57,084 bases of DNA, from the IMG/VR virus record IMGVR_UViG_3300032240_001400, positions 1-57,084 of that record. One strand, given 5' to 3'. Source of the DNA: a virus. Under the pieces are notes generated by a model. That model worked only from the letters and a program-made list of their open reading frames with translations, was not told the origin of the DNA and searched no databases. Shown here piece by piece: positions 15,719 through 24,512 of this stretch (the stretch's first letter is position 1; each line of letters starts with the position of its first letter). The position numbers and the translations under genes are program-made.

Positions 15719-17575
15719 TTACATTGTTACTACACGACCTTGTATATCAGTGTTAGGATATTTTAATTCAAAAATAGATGGATCTAGTGAAGGATAAACA
15801 ACTCCATTTAAAGTACCAGCTTGAATATCATAAGCATATTTTGAATAACCTGATGATTCTCCTGTTTTATTTACAATATCTATTTTTTTAACAGTTTGAA
15901 CTCCTTCAACTTGATCTAATAAAGAATATACTTCACCTAATATTATAGGTTCATTCATTTGCCAATTACCTGTATTAAAATAATCTTGAAGTTGAGTTAT
16001 ACATCTTGCTATAACATCTTGACTTGTATAGTTTGGTCTTATAATGATATCAAAATTACATCCAATATTAATAATGTATCCAGGCTTTATATTAATAGAG
16101 TCTGTCATCATTCTATAATCAGAGATGTATGTCTGTACATTTTTAAGAAGTGCAGGTGATGGATAAGCTAAATTTCCTACTGAATCTAATCCTAATAAGT
16201 ACATGCTTACTAAAACTTGATCTTTTTGACTAGGATCAGCATTCATATAGTTTGCAAAAGTAGCATCATCTTTTGTCATGAATACTTTTGACACTGTTCC
16301 ATATTGAGATGGCATACTCATAACCCTAGCTAAATAATCTTGCTGAGTTACTGCTCTTAATTGGCTTGGAAATTCAGATGCTATATTTAATCTTAATTCT
16401 TCAACAGAATCTCCGTCTCCTCCACCAACAGCAGCATTTACATTATTTGTGGCTATTGTATTTTGGTATGTTGTATTTCCTGTTACGCTATAAGAAAATA
16501 TCTGAGTTAATTGATTTGACAATACATTTGCTGCAGCACCACCTCCAACAAGATACTGGAATGTTATAGTTGTATTCTTAGGAGCAAGTCCATAAGTTTG
16601 TGTAGTTACAAAGTTAGTAGGATCAAAAGAACTAGATAAAGTACTAAGACCTCCTCCTGTTAAACCAACACTTACATTATTAGGATTTGGTAAAACTGCT
16701 GTATCTGCAACTGAATTTATACCAGATCCAAATTCTATTTCTAATATGCCTGAACTTCTGAATCTAGATACAAACCTTCTATGGACTTGTACTTTTTGAA
16801 TCATATAAGGAACCTGGTTAGCATATTGATATAAGCTAGGATAGTTTGTAGCAGTATTTTGTACAGGTTGTAATATATAATCTTGTGCTAAATAAGGTAC
16901 TTCATACCATGTATTACCATTAGAATCTTTGGCATCTAAAATAGAGATTATAGAACTGTCTTGTATTGTTATTGTAGAAAATCTTTGAGCAGCACTAAAA
17001 GTGAATGCCTGAGTTTTAACTTGACCAGAAATAGCTTGGGCTGTTTTCTTTAATAAATACCTTGTAGGATTATTTGATCCATCTACAGTATATACGCTAA
17101 TGTCTGTTGGATCATATGAAGATGAAGTAGAAAAATCTACTTTTTGAGGAATATAAAATAATATTGATGGATTAACATTTGACTTTATTTGCATTCCTTG
17201 ATTAACAGTCATACAATATGAGAAGTCAGGTATTATAGCGCTTCCAGAGATTACTGATGGTATTTGTTGATAAACATCCACATCTACAATTGCAGCAGAA
17301 GTTACTTTAGGTCTATAGCCTAACATATAAGCCATAGTATAAAGATTATTTTTCTGTTTAGCGTATTGTAAAAACGTCTCTTGTAATTGATTGTCAAGAT
17401 AGAAAGACAATACATCTCCAACATAAGAAGCCATTTCAATAAACATACTTCCAGGAGAAGGCTGGCTAAAATCATTATACACAGTAGGATAATACGATTT
17501 AGCATACTCTATCAAATCTGATTTAAAAGAGTTAAAATCCTTATTTAGATATTTTATGTCTACTTGATTAGGCAT
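15719..17575 (-). CDS. gp6: Baseplate wedge protein, gp6/J-like
   Basis: This 618-residue protein has the conserved N-terminus of T4 gp6-type wedge proteins: 'DIKYLNKDFNSFKSDLIEYA', then 'SPGSMFIEMASYVGDVLSFY' and 'AYMLGYRPK'. A long beta-rich middle follows, and a C-terminal part with 'SLLDQVEGVQTVKKIDIVN' characteristic of the J/gp6 baseplate fold. gp6 forms the ring that joins wedges around the hub. It lies two bases downstream of the gp25-like gene, the usual partner in contractile injection systems. Length is similar to T4 gp6 (660). Confidence 0.88.
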   Translation of the reverse strand: MPNQVDIKYLNKDFNSFKSDLIEYAKSYYPTVYNDFSQPSPGSMFIEMASYVGDVLSFYLDNQLQETFLQYAKQKNNLYTMAYMLGYRPKVTSAAIVDVDVYQQIPSVISGSAIIPDFSYCMTVNQGMQIKSNVNPSILFYIPQKVDFSTSSSYDPTDISVYTVDGSNNPTRYLLKKTAQAISGQVKTQAFTFSAAQRFSTITIQDSSIISILDAKDSNGNTWYEVPYLAQDYILQPVQNTATNYPSLYQYANQVPYMIQKVQVHRRFVSRFRSSGILEIEFGSGINSVADTAVLPNPNNVSVGLTGGGLSTLSSSFDPTNFVTTQTYGLAPKNTTITFQYLVGGGAAANVLSNQLTQIFSYSVTGNTTYQNTIATNNVNAAVGGGDGDSVEELRLNIASEFPSQLRAVTQQDYLARVMSMPSQYGTVSKVFMTKDDATFANYMNADPSQKDQVLVSMYLLGLDSVGNLAYPSPALLKNVQTYISDYRMMTDSINIKPGYIINIGCNFDIIIRPNYTSQDVIARCITQLQDYFNTGNWQMNEPIILGEVYSLLDQVEGVQTVKKIDIVNKTGESSGYSKYAYDIQAGTLNGVVYPSLDPSIFELKYPNTDIQGRVVTM

Positions 17576-17577
17576 TT

Positions 17578-17991
17578 TTACATATTTTGTATTGTCAATA
17601 TGACTGAGTCATTTTCATTTGATCTTAATAATCTGTAACTAAATTTTATGTTTATAGAATTATAATCTGGATTGCCTATAATATCTAAGGTAGTAACTTG
17701 TATTTGAGGAAAATAATTTTCCATCTGGGTCATTATAGATTGCTTAAGATCATCAAATGACTGTTGGGAAATTTGCTCAAATAACCTAGATCTAAGTCCC
17801 GCTCCAAAAGTAGGATTCATAGGCCTCTCTCTAGGATCAGTTAAAAGATAATTTATTATATTGTATTTAATCTGTTCTTTGGTTGTATATACAGAAGTAA
17901 ATACATTATCTGCCATGAAAGGTAGTTTAACACCTATAGCAGTAGATGGTTTTAAGTCTAACGGTGATATTTGCTTAATTCCGTATGCCAT
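17578..17991 (-). CDS. gp25: Baseplate wedge protein gp25 (GPW/gp25 family)
   Basis: The length (137 residues) and motifs fit GPW/gp25: an N-terminal 'DLKPSTAIGVKLPF', a helical 'YNIINYLLTDPRERPMNP' and the signature 'RPMNPTFGAGLRSRLFE' at 56-72, followed by a beta C-terminus. gp25 contacts the first sheath ring and is essential to start sheath assembly. It overlaps the upstream 147-residue gene by one base and is followed directly by the gp6-like gene, the conserved order in contractile tails. Confidence 0.92.
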   Translation of the reverse strand: MAYGIKQISPLDLKPSTAIGVKLPFMADNVFTSVYTTKEQIKYNIINYLLTDPRERPMNPTFGAGLRSRLFEQISQQSFDDLKQSIMTQMENYFPQIQVTTLDIIGNPDYNSINIKFSYRLLRSNENDSVILTIQNM

Positions 17992-18434
17992 TAAATTTCA
18001 CCTCTTTCTTTAAGTTTACTCATTAATCCTGAAAAGTCTGGAACCTCATTTATTTGAACAGCGTCTAGATTTGAACTAGGTCTTGCTGTACCTAACATCC
18101 CTTGAACAGATCCTACAGAAGCTTCTTTTGGTTGAAAACCTAATCCTGGTAAAACATTATCTGAGGTCATACTAAAATCCTCATTAATCATAGATTTAGC
18201 TGTATCATTAAGAAATGCAGCCATAGGATTATTTGGAGCAAAATTAACCTTAGGTTTTATCGGAGCTGTATTTAAAGTCCCAGGAATCTTAGCTTTTACT
18301 TGTTCTTGAAGATTCTTTTTTTGGTCTACCATAATAGGAGCCTTATGTTCCATAAGAATCTTAGGAAGCTCTTCTTTAAGAACAGTTCGTAACTCTTCTC
18401 TTATAAGTTTTCTTAATTGGTCTACTTGTCCCAT
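17991..18434 (-). CDS. Hypothetical tail-operon protein with helical leader (147 aa)
   Basis: The N-terminus is an amphipathic helix, 'MGQVDQLRKLIREELRTVLK' followed by EELPKI, then a disordered Pro/Lys/Asn region and a short helical C-terminus. The leader resembles the L-x-E-rich leaders of capsid-targeted proteins elsewhere in the window, though it lies among baseplate genes. It starts four bases after a late-type motif and overlaps the gp25 start by one base. Function unknown; possibly an assembly factor. Confidence 0.5.
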   Translation of the reverse strand: MGQVDQLRKLIREELRTVLKEELPKILMEHKAPIMVDQKKNLQEQVKAKIPGTLNTAPIKPKVNFAPNNPMAAFLNDTAKSMINEDFSMTSDNVLPGLGFQPKEASVGSVQGMLGTARPSSNLDAVQINEVPDFSGLMSKLKERGEI

Positions 18435-18438
18435 ATCT

Positions 18439-18447
18439 TATAAATAT
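18439..18447 (-). promoter_or_regulatory. Late-type motif before the 147-aa gene/gp25/gp6 block
   Basis: Minus-strand ATATTTATA four bases from the start codon at 18434, in the 32-base gap behind the 609-residue gene. If it is a -10-type element the transcript would be nearly leaderless. Confidence 0.45.
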
Positions 18448-18466
18448 TGTTTTGATAATTTTTTGT

Positions 18467-20296
18467 CTAGCCTTTTCTCTTCTTTCTTGCTTTTTCAGCA
18501 GGATCTTCGGTATCAGATCCTAATAAATTTGAAAAGTTAGGAGTTACTCCAGAAGAGACTTTTTGATTAGGATCTGTATTTTTAAGATCAGACCCTAATT
18601 GAGCTGATCTTTTTGCCATCATTTCCCTAACTCTTTTCCTTAGCTTTTTACCTCCTTGAAGTTTATTTACAAACGCGCTAAGTCCTATTCCGTCATTTTC
18701 ATTTTCATTATTTGGCGCATCCATTCCAGTGTTTACCTCAGCCCCAATATTTTCTATATCAGTTATAGAAATATCTTGATCAGCCAAATAGTTTAATGAT
18801 TCTGTAATATTTGATATATCTATTGATGACATTGTTTGAAAATCTGAATGTACAAGTCCTTTAGATACTAATAACACTTTTACTTCATTTATTATTATTT
18901 GATCTAAAGAAGCAAATGTAGGAGTAGATTCAACTACTACTATTGCATTTGAATTTAAAGCTATTCCGTATCTTCTTTTTAATCCAATTCCAGAGTCAGT
19001 AACTTCTTCGGTTTTTATTTGAATTGTATATTCTCCAAATGTATTGTTAGGTCTAGACTTATTGTTATTGTAAGTATCAATAAAGTTTTTTAACTGGTTA
19101 CGGCTATCCTGTAATTGATTTACTGTATCTTTAATTTCTTGAACTAGATCAGGATCCATATTTGAACATGCATCTAGATTCAATAGCATCATATTAAGTC
19201 TAGATATAATCTCTTCTATTGCTATTATCAAAGTAGTTATAAACATAACCATTTGAGCTAATATAGAATTAATCTGGCTTATTCTTTTTAGTAGTTTATC
19301 TATAAAATTAGAAATTTCCCTTTCTGTTTTAGATAGTCCAACTATAGGACCTATAGGACTGAACATAGCAGGTATAACAACTAAAATAATAAACTTCTGT
19401 ATAATTTTAAAGATCTTAATTAAATTAACTACAAGCTTAATTATAGCTCTAGCACTATTTACAAATCCTAATATTCTTTTAGCTATAGAATCTATATTCT
19501 TTGCAGTATTTAAAATATTCTTTAAAAATGGTATTATTTTTTTAGGATTTATTAACTTGTTTATTTTATTTAAATCCTGTTGTATTTTAGGACTAGCAGT
19601 TGCAGCTAAACTTAATAATGCTCCTATATCATTTAAATTAACTATAGCAATACAGATAGCTCTAAGTTTATCTACTTTAGAAATTAACTTTTGTAATTCA
19701 GAATTAGGAATCTGTCTTATATCTGTGTATCTATTAAATGTTCCAAGACTATCTTGTATAAAATTTGTAAAAAGACTAAGTTGAGGATATGAATCTAAAA
19801 GTTCAGGATCATTTAATCCGGTGTCTTTATTAGATATAAGATCATTAAATTCATTAGCAATATTCTTAATAACAGAATACAATCCTACTTTACTATTTGC
19901 ATTATTTGAATCTGCATAACTTTTATTATAATCGTCTATACTTTTTTGTACAAAATAAGCAGCTTTTTGAATTTGAAATTTCTTTTTTTGTAAAGGATCT
20001 AATGTAGTTATATCTGTATTAGGATCAAAAGGTTTCCCTTGAGGAGCAATTCCAGAAAGATAGTTTAAAATATTACAAAAGTCAACAGAGACTAATTCAT
20101 CTAAAGCTTTCATTATTCCTTTATCTAAAGCTCTTTGAATATCGGTTCCTTCGTCTGCTTTTAATTTATACTGGCCATATATAATACCATTAGTCTTTTT
20201 TTGTACTTGTGCTATAAATTTACCTATAGCACCAATAGCTTTTTCTAAACCTATTTGGTTTGTGGTATTTTCATTAATTATGTTAGTATCGGCCAT
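18467..20296 (-). CDS. Large helical tail protein, possible hub/tape-measure (609 aa)
   Basis: The protein is helical, with a hydrophobic core region (about residues 235-375) containing long Ile/Leu/Val stretches such as 'IIKLVVNLIKIFKIIQKFII' and 'AQMVMFITTLIIAIEEIISR'. The N-terminal 200 residues are polar and helical, and the C-terminus is basic (KLRKRVREMMAKR, AEKARKKRKG). Tape-measure and hub proteins (T4 gp29 has 590 residues) share size and hydrophobic helices, and it lies between the spike/hub genes and gp25. That makes a hub or tape-measure role plausible, but there is no decisive motif. Confidence 0.5.
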   Translation of the reverse strand: MADTNIINENTTNQIGLEKAIGAIGKFIAQVQKKTNGIIYGQYKLKADEGTDIQRALDKGIMKALDELVSVDFCNILNYLSGIAPQGKPFDPNTDITTLDPLQKKKFQIQKAAYFVQKSIDDYNKSYADSNNANSKVGLYSVIKNIANEFNDLISNKDTGLNDPELLDSYPQLSLFTNFIQDSLGTFNRYTDIRQIPNSELQKLISKVDKLRAICIAIVNLNDIGALLSLAATASPKIQQDLNKINKLINPKKIIPFLKNILNTAKNIDSIAKRILGFVNSARAIIKLVVNLIKIFKIIQKFIILVVIPAMFSPIGPIVGLSKTEREISNFIDKLLKRISQINSILAQMVMFITTLIIAIEEIISRLNMMLLNLDACSNMDPDLVQEIKDTVNQLQDSRNQLKNFIDTYNNNKSRPNNTFGEYTIQIKTEEVTDSGIGLKRRYGIALNSNAIVVVESTPTFASLDQIIINEVKVLLVSKGLVHSDFQTMSSIDISNITESLNYLADQDISITDIENIGAEVNTGMDAPNNENENDGIGLSAFVNKLQGGKKLRKRVREMMAKRSAQLGSDLKNTDPNQKVSSGVTPNFSNLLGSDTEDPAEKARKKRKG

Positions 20297-20298
20297 TT

Positions 20299-20730
20299 CT
20301 ATTTAGTATAGGTATTTTTAGAAAGGATTACTCCAGAATTTAATACGTTTAAAATAGTATCACAAGCCCCTTTCATAATTTGCCCTGCTGTAGCTATTTG
20401 CTGCATACTAGCACCAAGATTACTTTCAGCTGCTTGAGCTAATAAAACAGATGCTTGAGAAACTGTTTCTGCAAAAACTCTTAATTGAGTATTTAAATCT
20501 CTGCCTAATACTACAGGCTGTCCTGATGCTTCTGCTTGATGACCTAATTCTATTTTTGGAGAGTCTATTAAAACCTTTTCAACTGCATCTAAATTTATCG
20601 TCTTTGTAGATGATAAACCTACAGATTGTTTTCCAAATAAAAATATAGAGTCTTGTTTAGAATGTAAAATTACTCTATTTGAAGATATAATTACTTGGTC
20701 ACTTTTATATGGAAATTCTGGTTTGTACAT
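20299..20730 (-). CDS. Putative baseplate central-spike protein (143 aa)
   Basis: Residues 10-75 are regularly alternating beta sequence (QVIISSNRVILHSKQDSIFL, then GLSSTKTINLDAVEKVLIDS), typical of the intertwined beta-helix of T4 gp5-type spikes. A 'QPVVLGRDLN' turn follows, and then a helical, Ala/Gln-rich C-terminus. It is coupled (1-base overlap) to the OB-fold hub-like gene upstream. Together the two look like a split version of the hub/spike, with no lysozyme domain in either. Inference from fold pattern and position. Confidence 0.6.
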   Translation of the reverse strand: MYKPEFPYKSDQVIISSNRVILHSKQDSIFLFGKQSVGLSSTKTINLDAVEKVLIDSPKIELGHQAEASGQPVVLGRDLNTQLRVFAETVSQASVLLAQAAESNLGASMQQIATAGQIMKGACDTILNVLNSGVILSKNTYTK

Positions 20731-21626
20731 TATTTAATACTATTTTCATCTTGGAATTGTGAAGAAATAGTTTCATCAGAAATAGCAGGTCTTTGGATTT
20801 CTATTGCATTTTGAATTATAGCTTTTATAGATGTTCCATAAGAAGCTAAAGGAAAAAGATTTATATCTTCAAGATCTATTTCTTGAGTACTAGTTAAATA
20901 TATACAAGATCCGTCTTTGTTTATGTCTTCTACTAATGGATCCATTTTATCTGATCCAGGTCTAGATCCTTGCCTATTAGTTATTATAGTTATCGGATCT
21001 CCATTATTTCCTGAATTTGACCAGTTGTTTTGACTTTTCATTACAGGAACTGTACTTCCAAATCTTATAGACTGTCCAAATCTAGATTGCAAAACTGAAT
21101 CTCCTTCAAATGGCCTTATATTTCTAACTTCTTCTTTTTCTGTAAAAGTATACCCTAATGGAAGTTTTGGACCTTCTGTAGCCTTACCTGAATATCCGGC
21201 TGGATTATAAGTTTTGTTAAGAAATTGAGAATATTCTGACATATTTGGAAATGCTCCATGATTAACATGGTTCCATAAATCATAAGGAGGGAAATAAAAA
21301 AACTGTTGTTTAGTAAACCTTTCATTTAATTCAGGAGTAGGTCCAGCTAATATTAATACAATTTCATTTACAACTGGATACTGCCTTAGAAAGCTAAACA
21401 TTGGATACGCGGGCTCAGATACTTCTTTTGACTTTGATGTAGATAAACTTGAATAGAGGAGTTCAAATTTTATCTTACCTAGATCAGAAGGGTTATTATA
21501 TTCTTGGTCAGGAAGTTTAGTACTCGCTATATAAGGACCTAATACAATATGCTTTACTCTACCAATGATAAAGTATTGTCCAGATTTATTTCCAAGACTA
21601 GAATCTATTTTATCTCCCCAAGCCAT
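20730..21626 (-). CDS. Baseplate hub/spike OB-domain protein, gp5-like without lysozyme
   Basis: This 298-residue protein has an N-terminal OB-like region ('FIIGRVKHIVLGPYIASTKL', 'DLGKIKFELLY'). It also has a conserved 'PVVNEIVLILAGPTPELNER' strand, 'FFYFPPYDLWNHVNHGAFPN', and later 'SRFGQSIRFGS' with 'GDPITIITNRQG', which I associate with the gp5-type hub of marine T4-like phages. There is no lysozyme motif, unlike T4 gp5. The next gene supplies the beta-helix part. It would sit at the tail tip and connect tube to spike. Confidence 0.65.
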   Translation of the reverse strand: MAWGDKIDSSLGNKSGQYFIIGRVKHIVLGPYIASTKLPDQEYNNPSDLGKIKFELLYSSLSTSKSKEVSEPAYPMFSFLRQYPVVNEIVLILAGPTPELNERFTKQQFFYFPPYDLWNHVNHGAFPNMSEYSQFLNKTYNPAGYSGKATEGPKLPLGYTFTEKEEVRNIRPFEGDSVLQSRFGQSIRFGSTVPVMKSQNNWSNSGNNGDPITIITNRQGSRPGSDKMDPLVEDINKDGSCIYLTSTQEIDLEDINLFPLASYGTSIKAIIQNAIEIQRPAISDETISSQFQDENSIK

Positions 21627-21988
21627 TATGCACTAGGTAATTGTTTTGTATCTTTGATTTTCATAGTTGTAACATCATTAAATAACTGTTGAATGTCATT
21701 CTCTGTTAAAATTCCGGAATCTTCTGAATCACTCTTCTTTTGAGACTCTGCTGCCTTTTGGAATAAAGTTAGAAGTTTCATCAGGACTTCATCATTCTTA
21801 AGACTAGAGTCCATAAATCCTTTCAAAAGAGGAACAATTACAATAGCGTCACCAGGAGTTTCAATCATGTCAGCAAGCCTCATGATCTCCTGTTTTATCG
21901 TAGAGTCCTGATTTTTATGTTTATTATATACCTCCTCTACTAGATCTGAGATTGTTTTCCCTGTAAAGATTTCTTTATCTAAATCCAT
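21626..21988 (-). CDS. Hypothetical acidic helical protein (120 aa)
   Basis: This acidic, all-helical 120-residue protein has Lys/Asp/Glu-rich ends and a short hydrophobic stretch (AIVIVPLLKGFM, about residues 48-60). It is coupled to the hub-like gene (1-base overlap) and starts ten bases after a late-type motif. Its position directly before the hub suggests a tail-assembly chaperone or hub-assembly factor (compare T4 gp26/gp51), but no homology is visible. Confidence 0.5.
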   Translation of the reverse strand: MDLDKEIFTGKTISDLVEEVYNKHKNQDSTIKQEIMRLADMIETPGDAIVIVPLLKGFMDSSLKNDEVLMKLLTLFQKAAESQKKSDSEDSGILTENDIQQLFNDVTTMKIKDTKQLPSA

Positions 21989-21998
21989 GACTTTTTAG

Positions 21999-22007
21999 AA
22001 TAAATAT
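21999..22007 (-). promoter_or_regulatory. Late-type motif at the head of the baseplate operon
   Basis: Minus-strand ATATTTATT ten bases before the start at 21988. It abuts the stop codon of the sigma-factor gene, so baseplate genes may be transcribed separately from the sigma gene that precedes them. Confidence 0.5.
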
Positions 22008-22756
22008 TAATAGTCATTATTTTCTAGATAATTATTAAGTATTGTTTTATATATAGTTTTTAGCTTCTTGATTACTTTTGTAATTGTGTTTGACTGAGTA
22101 TCTGCCATTTCTTTAACATATATAAAAACGGCCTTCTTATTAAAGATGTCTATATTCTCTCTCCTTTTAAAGATTTCTAATATAGCATCAGCTACCTTTG
22201 CTTCATCAGTTTTATCAAAAATCTCCAAAAGATTGTCATCTACATATTTAATAAACAACTCAACCACGTCTAGCTTATCTAGTTCTGGCTCTGGTTCTTT
22301 GACTAGCAAACTATTAAGAAGTGCATTATCGTCATGTTGATCCCCAATCTCAGCCTTAGATACTAATTTCTTATAGTTCTTTTGATTATATATAATAAGA
22401 TATCTTTTGGCAATAGTTCCAAAATAAGAATATGCCTTTCCTTTAGACTGATCATATAGGTCTAATTTTTGTAAAAGAAAAGAGATTACCTCATATTTTA
22501 AATCCTCTATGTTATCAACTTCCGTATAATAGAATTTAAATGTGTGAATGATATTTTCTACCAGTTTGTAAAATCCATAATGTATATACTGATTATATAT
22601 CTTATTCTTTTCTGCAATATTATTAGTATTTCTATACCTAAGAATTGCTTCTTCAGTATCTAAAGTAAAATAATTATTTTTTACCTTTGGCTTTCTTTTT
22701 CTAGGTTCGCCTTTTTTAGTTAATAATACCTCTTCCTCATTAGCTAATACGTCCAT
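22007..22756 (-). CDS. gp55: Late-transcription sigma factor, gp55-like
   Basis: This 249-residue protein has a highly basic N-terminus (KKGEPRKRKPKVKNNYF). It has a region like sigma region 2: 'RNTNNIAEKNKIYNQYIHYG', 'LKYEVISFLLQKLDLYDQSK', then 'GKAYSYFGTIAKRYLIIYNQ', the signature I associate with T4 gp55-type factors. A helical C-terminus follows. gp55 recruits host RNA polymerase to late promoters with the clamp proteins. The gene sits directly upstream of the baseplate operon, and the ATATTTATT motif in front of late blocks is the obvious candidate for its target. Confidence 0.82.
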   Translation of the reverse strand: MDVLANEEEVLLTKKGEPRKRKPKVKNNYFTLDTEEAILRYRNTNNIAEKNKIYNQYIHYGFYKLVENIIHTFKFYYTEVDNIEDLKYEVISFLLQKLDLYDQSKGKAYSYFGTIAKRYLIIYNQKNYKKLVSKAEIGDQHDDNALLNSLLVKEPEPELDKLDVVELFIKYVDDNLLEIFDKTDEAKVADAILEIFKRRENIDIFNKKAVFIYVKEMADTQSNTITKVIKKLKTIYKTILNNYLENNDY

Positions 22757-22757
22757 A

Positions 22758-23030
22758 TTATTCCTCTATAAAATTATTTATTGATGTTTGCATTTGCTTA
22801 ACATTTTCCATAAGAGCTAAAAACTCAGGATCAGATTGTACCCAAATTTGTGAATCAATTTTATTAGCCGTATCATTTATTTCTCTCATGCATCCTTTTA
22901 TTCCGTCTATAAATGTTTGTTGTCTAAAAACCATTTTTTCAAGTTTTCTATTTTTATTAAACAGATTCCAAATGACATAACCAACTATTAAGGCTATCCA
23001 TAAAACTAAACTTATAATTCCTATTACCAT
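22758..23030 (-). CDS. Membrane-anchored coiled-coil protein (90 aa)
   Basis: One hydrophobic helix at residues 2-24 (IGIISLVLWIALIVGYVIWN) is followed by a basic stop-transfer sequence (KNRKLEK) and a helical region with heptad spacing to the end. The topology is a short N-terminal anchor with a cytoplasmic or periplasmic coiled coil. It is one base from the sigma gene and three from the HD hydrolase gene. It may be a lysis-control or membrane-scaffold protein; no family recognised. Confidence 0.55.
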   Translation of the reverse strand: MVIGIISLVLWIALIVGYVIWNLFNKNRKLEKMVFRQQTFIDGIKGCMREINDTANKIDSQIWVQSDPEFLALMENVKQMQTSINNFIEE

Positions 23031-23033
23031 ATA

Positions 23034-23669
23034 TTATTTTTTTGATGATTCGATTTTGCTAGCCATTAAATCAGCTTGATGAAGTATATAAGCTATATTA
23101 GATTTCAATTCTGAATCTTTATTATAAGTTATATAGTATGGCTTATTTGCTTCTTCATATAATCCGTCATGAAGTTTAATACCAAGATATTCATTTTCTG
23201 AAACCTTAATTCCATAAGATTGAAGTACAAATAGACTTCTATCTGCAATCCTCATATGAATTATATTTGGGTTGTAATTAAACATAAGACCTTGATTTTC
23301 CTTATGCCACTGAGATTGATTAGGAATATATACTGGTTCATCATTTGTACCAAGCTTACCTAAATCATGATTGATTGCTGAGAATGCAAGTTCTTCAGTA
23401 GTATATGTTTTTTCCTGTCCAAATTTATCCCAAACTTTTTCAAATACTAATGAAGCTTCAACTACTCTAATAACATGATCAACATACCCTCCAATAAAAG
23501 CATTGTGGTGACTAATTTTAGTTGACGCCGGAGATGTTACTAATGTATCTTCTAAATCTTTATACATTTCCAGTAATTGATCTTTTCTATCTCCAGTGAT
23601 ATACTTATTTATGAGAGAGTAGAACTTATCTAGATTTCCTGCTAGCTGTTCAGCTGTTAAATTATTCAT
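23034..23669 (-). CDS. HD-domain phosphohydrolase
   Basis: Metal-binding residues of the HD superfamily are visible: His54/55 in 'ISHHNAFIGGYVDHVIRVVE', His65, the 'INHDLGKLG' motif with His101-Asp102, and a late Asp in 'LHQADLMASKIE'. HD enzymes hydrolyse phosphoester bonds in nucleotides, cyclic nucleotides or RNA; the arrangement resembles 3'-5' exoribonuclease or nucleotidase types. With the neighbouring thioredoxin-fold gene and sigma gene it forms a leftward regulatory/metabolic block. The substrate cannot be read from the sequence; degradation of a defence signal nucleotide is one speculative possibility. Confidence 0.8.
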   Translation of the reverse strand: MNNLTAEQLAGNLDKFYSLINKYITGDRKDQLLEMYKDLEDTLVTSPASTKISHHNAFIGGYVDHVIRVVEASLVFEKVWDKFGQEKTYTTEELAFSAINHDLGKLGTNDEPVYIPNQSQWHKENQGLMFNYNPNIIHMRIADRSLFVLQSYGIKVSENEYLGIKLHDGLYEEANKPYYITYNKDSELKSNIAYILHQADLMASKIESSKK

Positions 23670-23678
23670 AACTTATTT

Positions 23679-24005
23679 TTATTTAATATAACTATTTATT
23701 GTGTATTCTATCAATTGATCCATAGAGTGCATAGGAATTCCTATAATGTTACTGCCTAAAGTTTCTTTTTTTCCTAGTCTATTATAATCAGTAGTCAAAA
23801 ATACTATATGGTTTATCTTAGTATTTGATTCCATTATAAGAACTATTGGATACAATTCAGTATTGGTAAGATTTTCAATAGCATCGCAAACGCTATTATC
23901 ACCAGAGCAATCCTCAGAAATATAAAATATTCCTTTTTTATTTAAAGATTCTTTAAGATTAATACATCTTTTGCAAGTATCTATGGATAGTATTTTAATC
24001 ATCAT
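23679..24005 (-). CDS. Glutaredoxin/thioredoxin-fold protein (CxxC)
   Basis: The start 'MMIKILSIDTCKRCINLKES' gives a beta strand, then a CKRC redox motif (Cys11, Cys14) and a helix. A 'YPIVLIM' segment at about residues 53-59 provides the cis-proline position expected in thioredoxin folds. Such phage proteins reduce ribonucleotide reductase or other disulphides. A third and fourth Cys (about 33 and 39) are unusual additions. The first two codons are both ATG; they overlap the stop of the upstream 55-residue gene, which suggests coupling. Confidence 0.7.
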   Translation of the reverse strand: MMIKILSIDTCKRCINLKESLNKKGIFYISEDCSGDNSVCDAIENLTNTELYPIVLIMESNTKINHIVFLTTDYNRLGKKETLGSNIIGIPMHSMDQLIEYTINSYIK

Positions 24006-24162
24006 AACTAAATTCAGGATCTATTTTTTCCATTACGTAATTCCAAAATGTTTTTTGATCTTCATCCATTGTATCAAATGTCATTGATAGATACATATAC
24101 AATGATTGTAGTTGTTCTTCTGTTATTTCTATATTATCTATTTGTATTTCTTCTAGATTCAT
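23995..24162 (-). CDS. Small acidic protein (55 aa), first gene of the leftward operon
   Basis: The 55-residue frame begins MNLEEIQIDNIEITEEQLQS and ends EFSYDD with a TAA that overlaps the ATGATG of the thioredoxin-fold gene. It is strongly acidic and helical. A hairpin (TAAAGGT / ACCTTTA, plus strand 24175-24193) lies in its leader 12 bases upstream. It has no recognised domain. Coupling to the next gene and coherent codon use support it as real. Confidence 0.6.
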   Translation of the reverse strand: MNLEEIQIDNIEITEEQLQSLYMYLSMTFDTMDEDQKTFWNYVMEKIDPEFSYDD

Positions 24163-24430
24163 AATAAACTAGTTTAAAGGTATTTAACCTTTATTTAGAG
24201 TGTAATTGACTTTGTTTTTATTTGGTAGCTTATATTTAAAACCCTTTAGCGGACTAAACCGTCGGATACTGCCGATATTACTTTAAAACTTCACTACCAC
24301 TTATATTTATATACCTGAAGCATATTTTTTAGTCTTAGCTCCTGGTAGTCACTTTAAGCATCTATTCTAAAACGCACTCATGGAATTTCACCAAGCTATG
24401 GTATAGAGCATAGATAGAGACATTAACAAA

Positions 24431-24439
24431 GCTAATATA
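24431..24439 (-). promoter_or_regulatory. Candidate leftward early/middle promoter
   Basis: Minus-strand TATATTAGC, preceded by TTTGTTG, matches the TATATTAGT boxes at 24504 and 34252. It would start a transcript with a leader of roughly 260 bases before the gene starting at 24162. Confidence 0.45.
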
Positions 24440-24471
24440 CAACAAATTTTTGAAAGAAAAAAATTTTTTTC

Positions 24472-24480
24472 AATAAATAT
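24472..24480 (-). promoter_or_regulatory. Late-type motif facing the leftward operon
   Basis: Minus-strand ATATTTATT flanked by A/T runs, about 310 bases before the start at 24162. It could give late expression of the sigma-factor operon through the structured region. Confidence 0.4.
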
Positions 24481-24503
24481 TTTTTTATCTCATTTTTTTG
24501 TCT

Positions 24504-24512
24504 TATATTAGT
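24504..24512 (+). promoter_or_regulatory. Candidate rightward promoter at the primase start
   Basis: TTTGTCTTATATTAGT ends three bases before the primase ATG at 24516. TTGTCTTATATT is identical to the motif before the HTH gene. A transcript starting at the usual distance would begin at or near the ATG itself, i.e. be leaderless. Confidence 0.5.
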
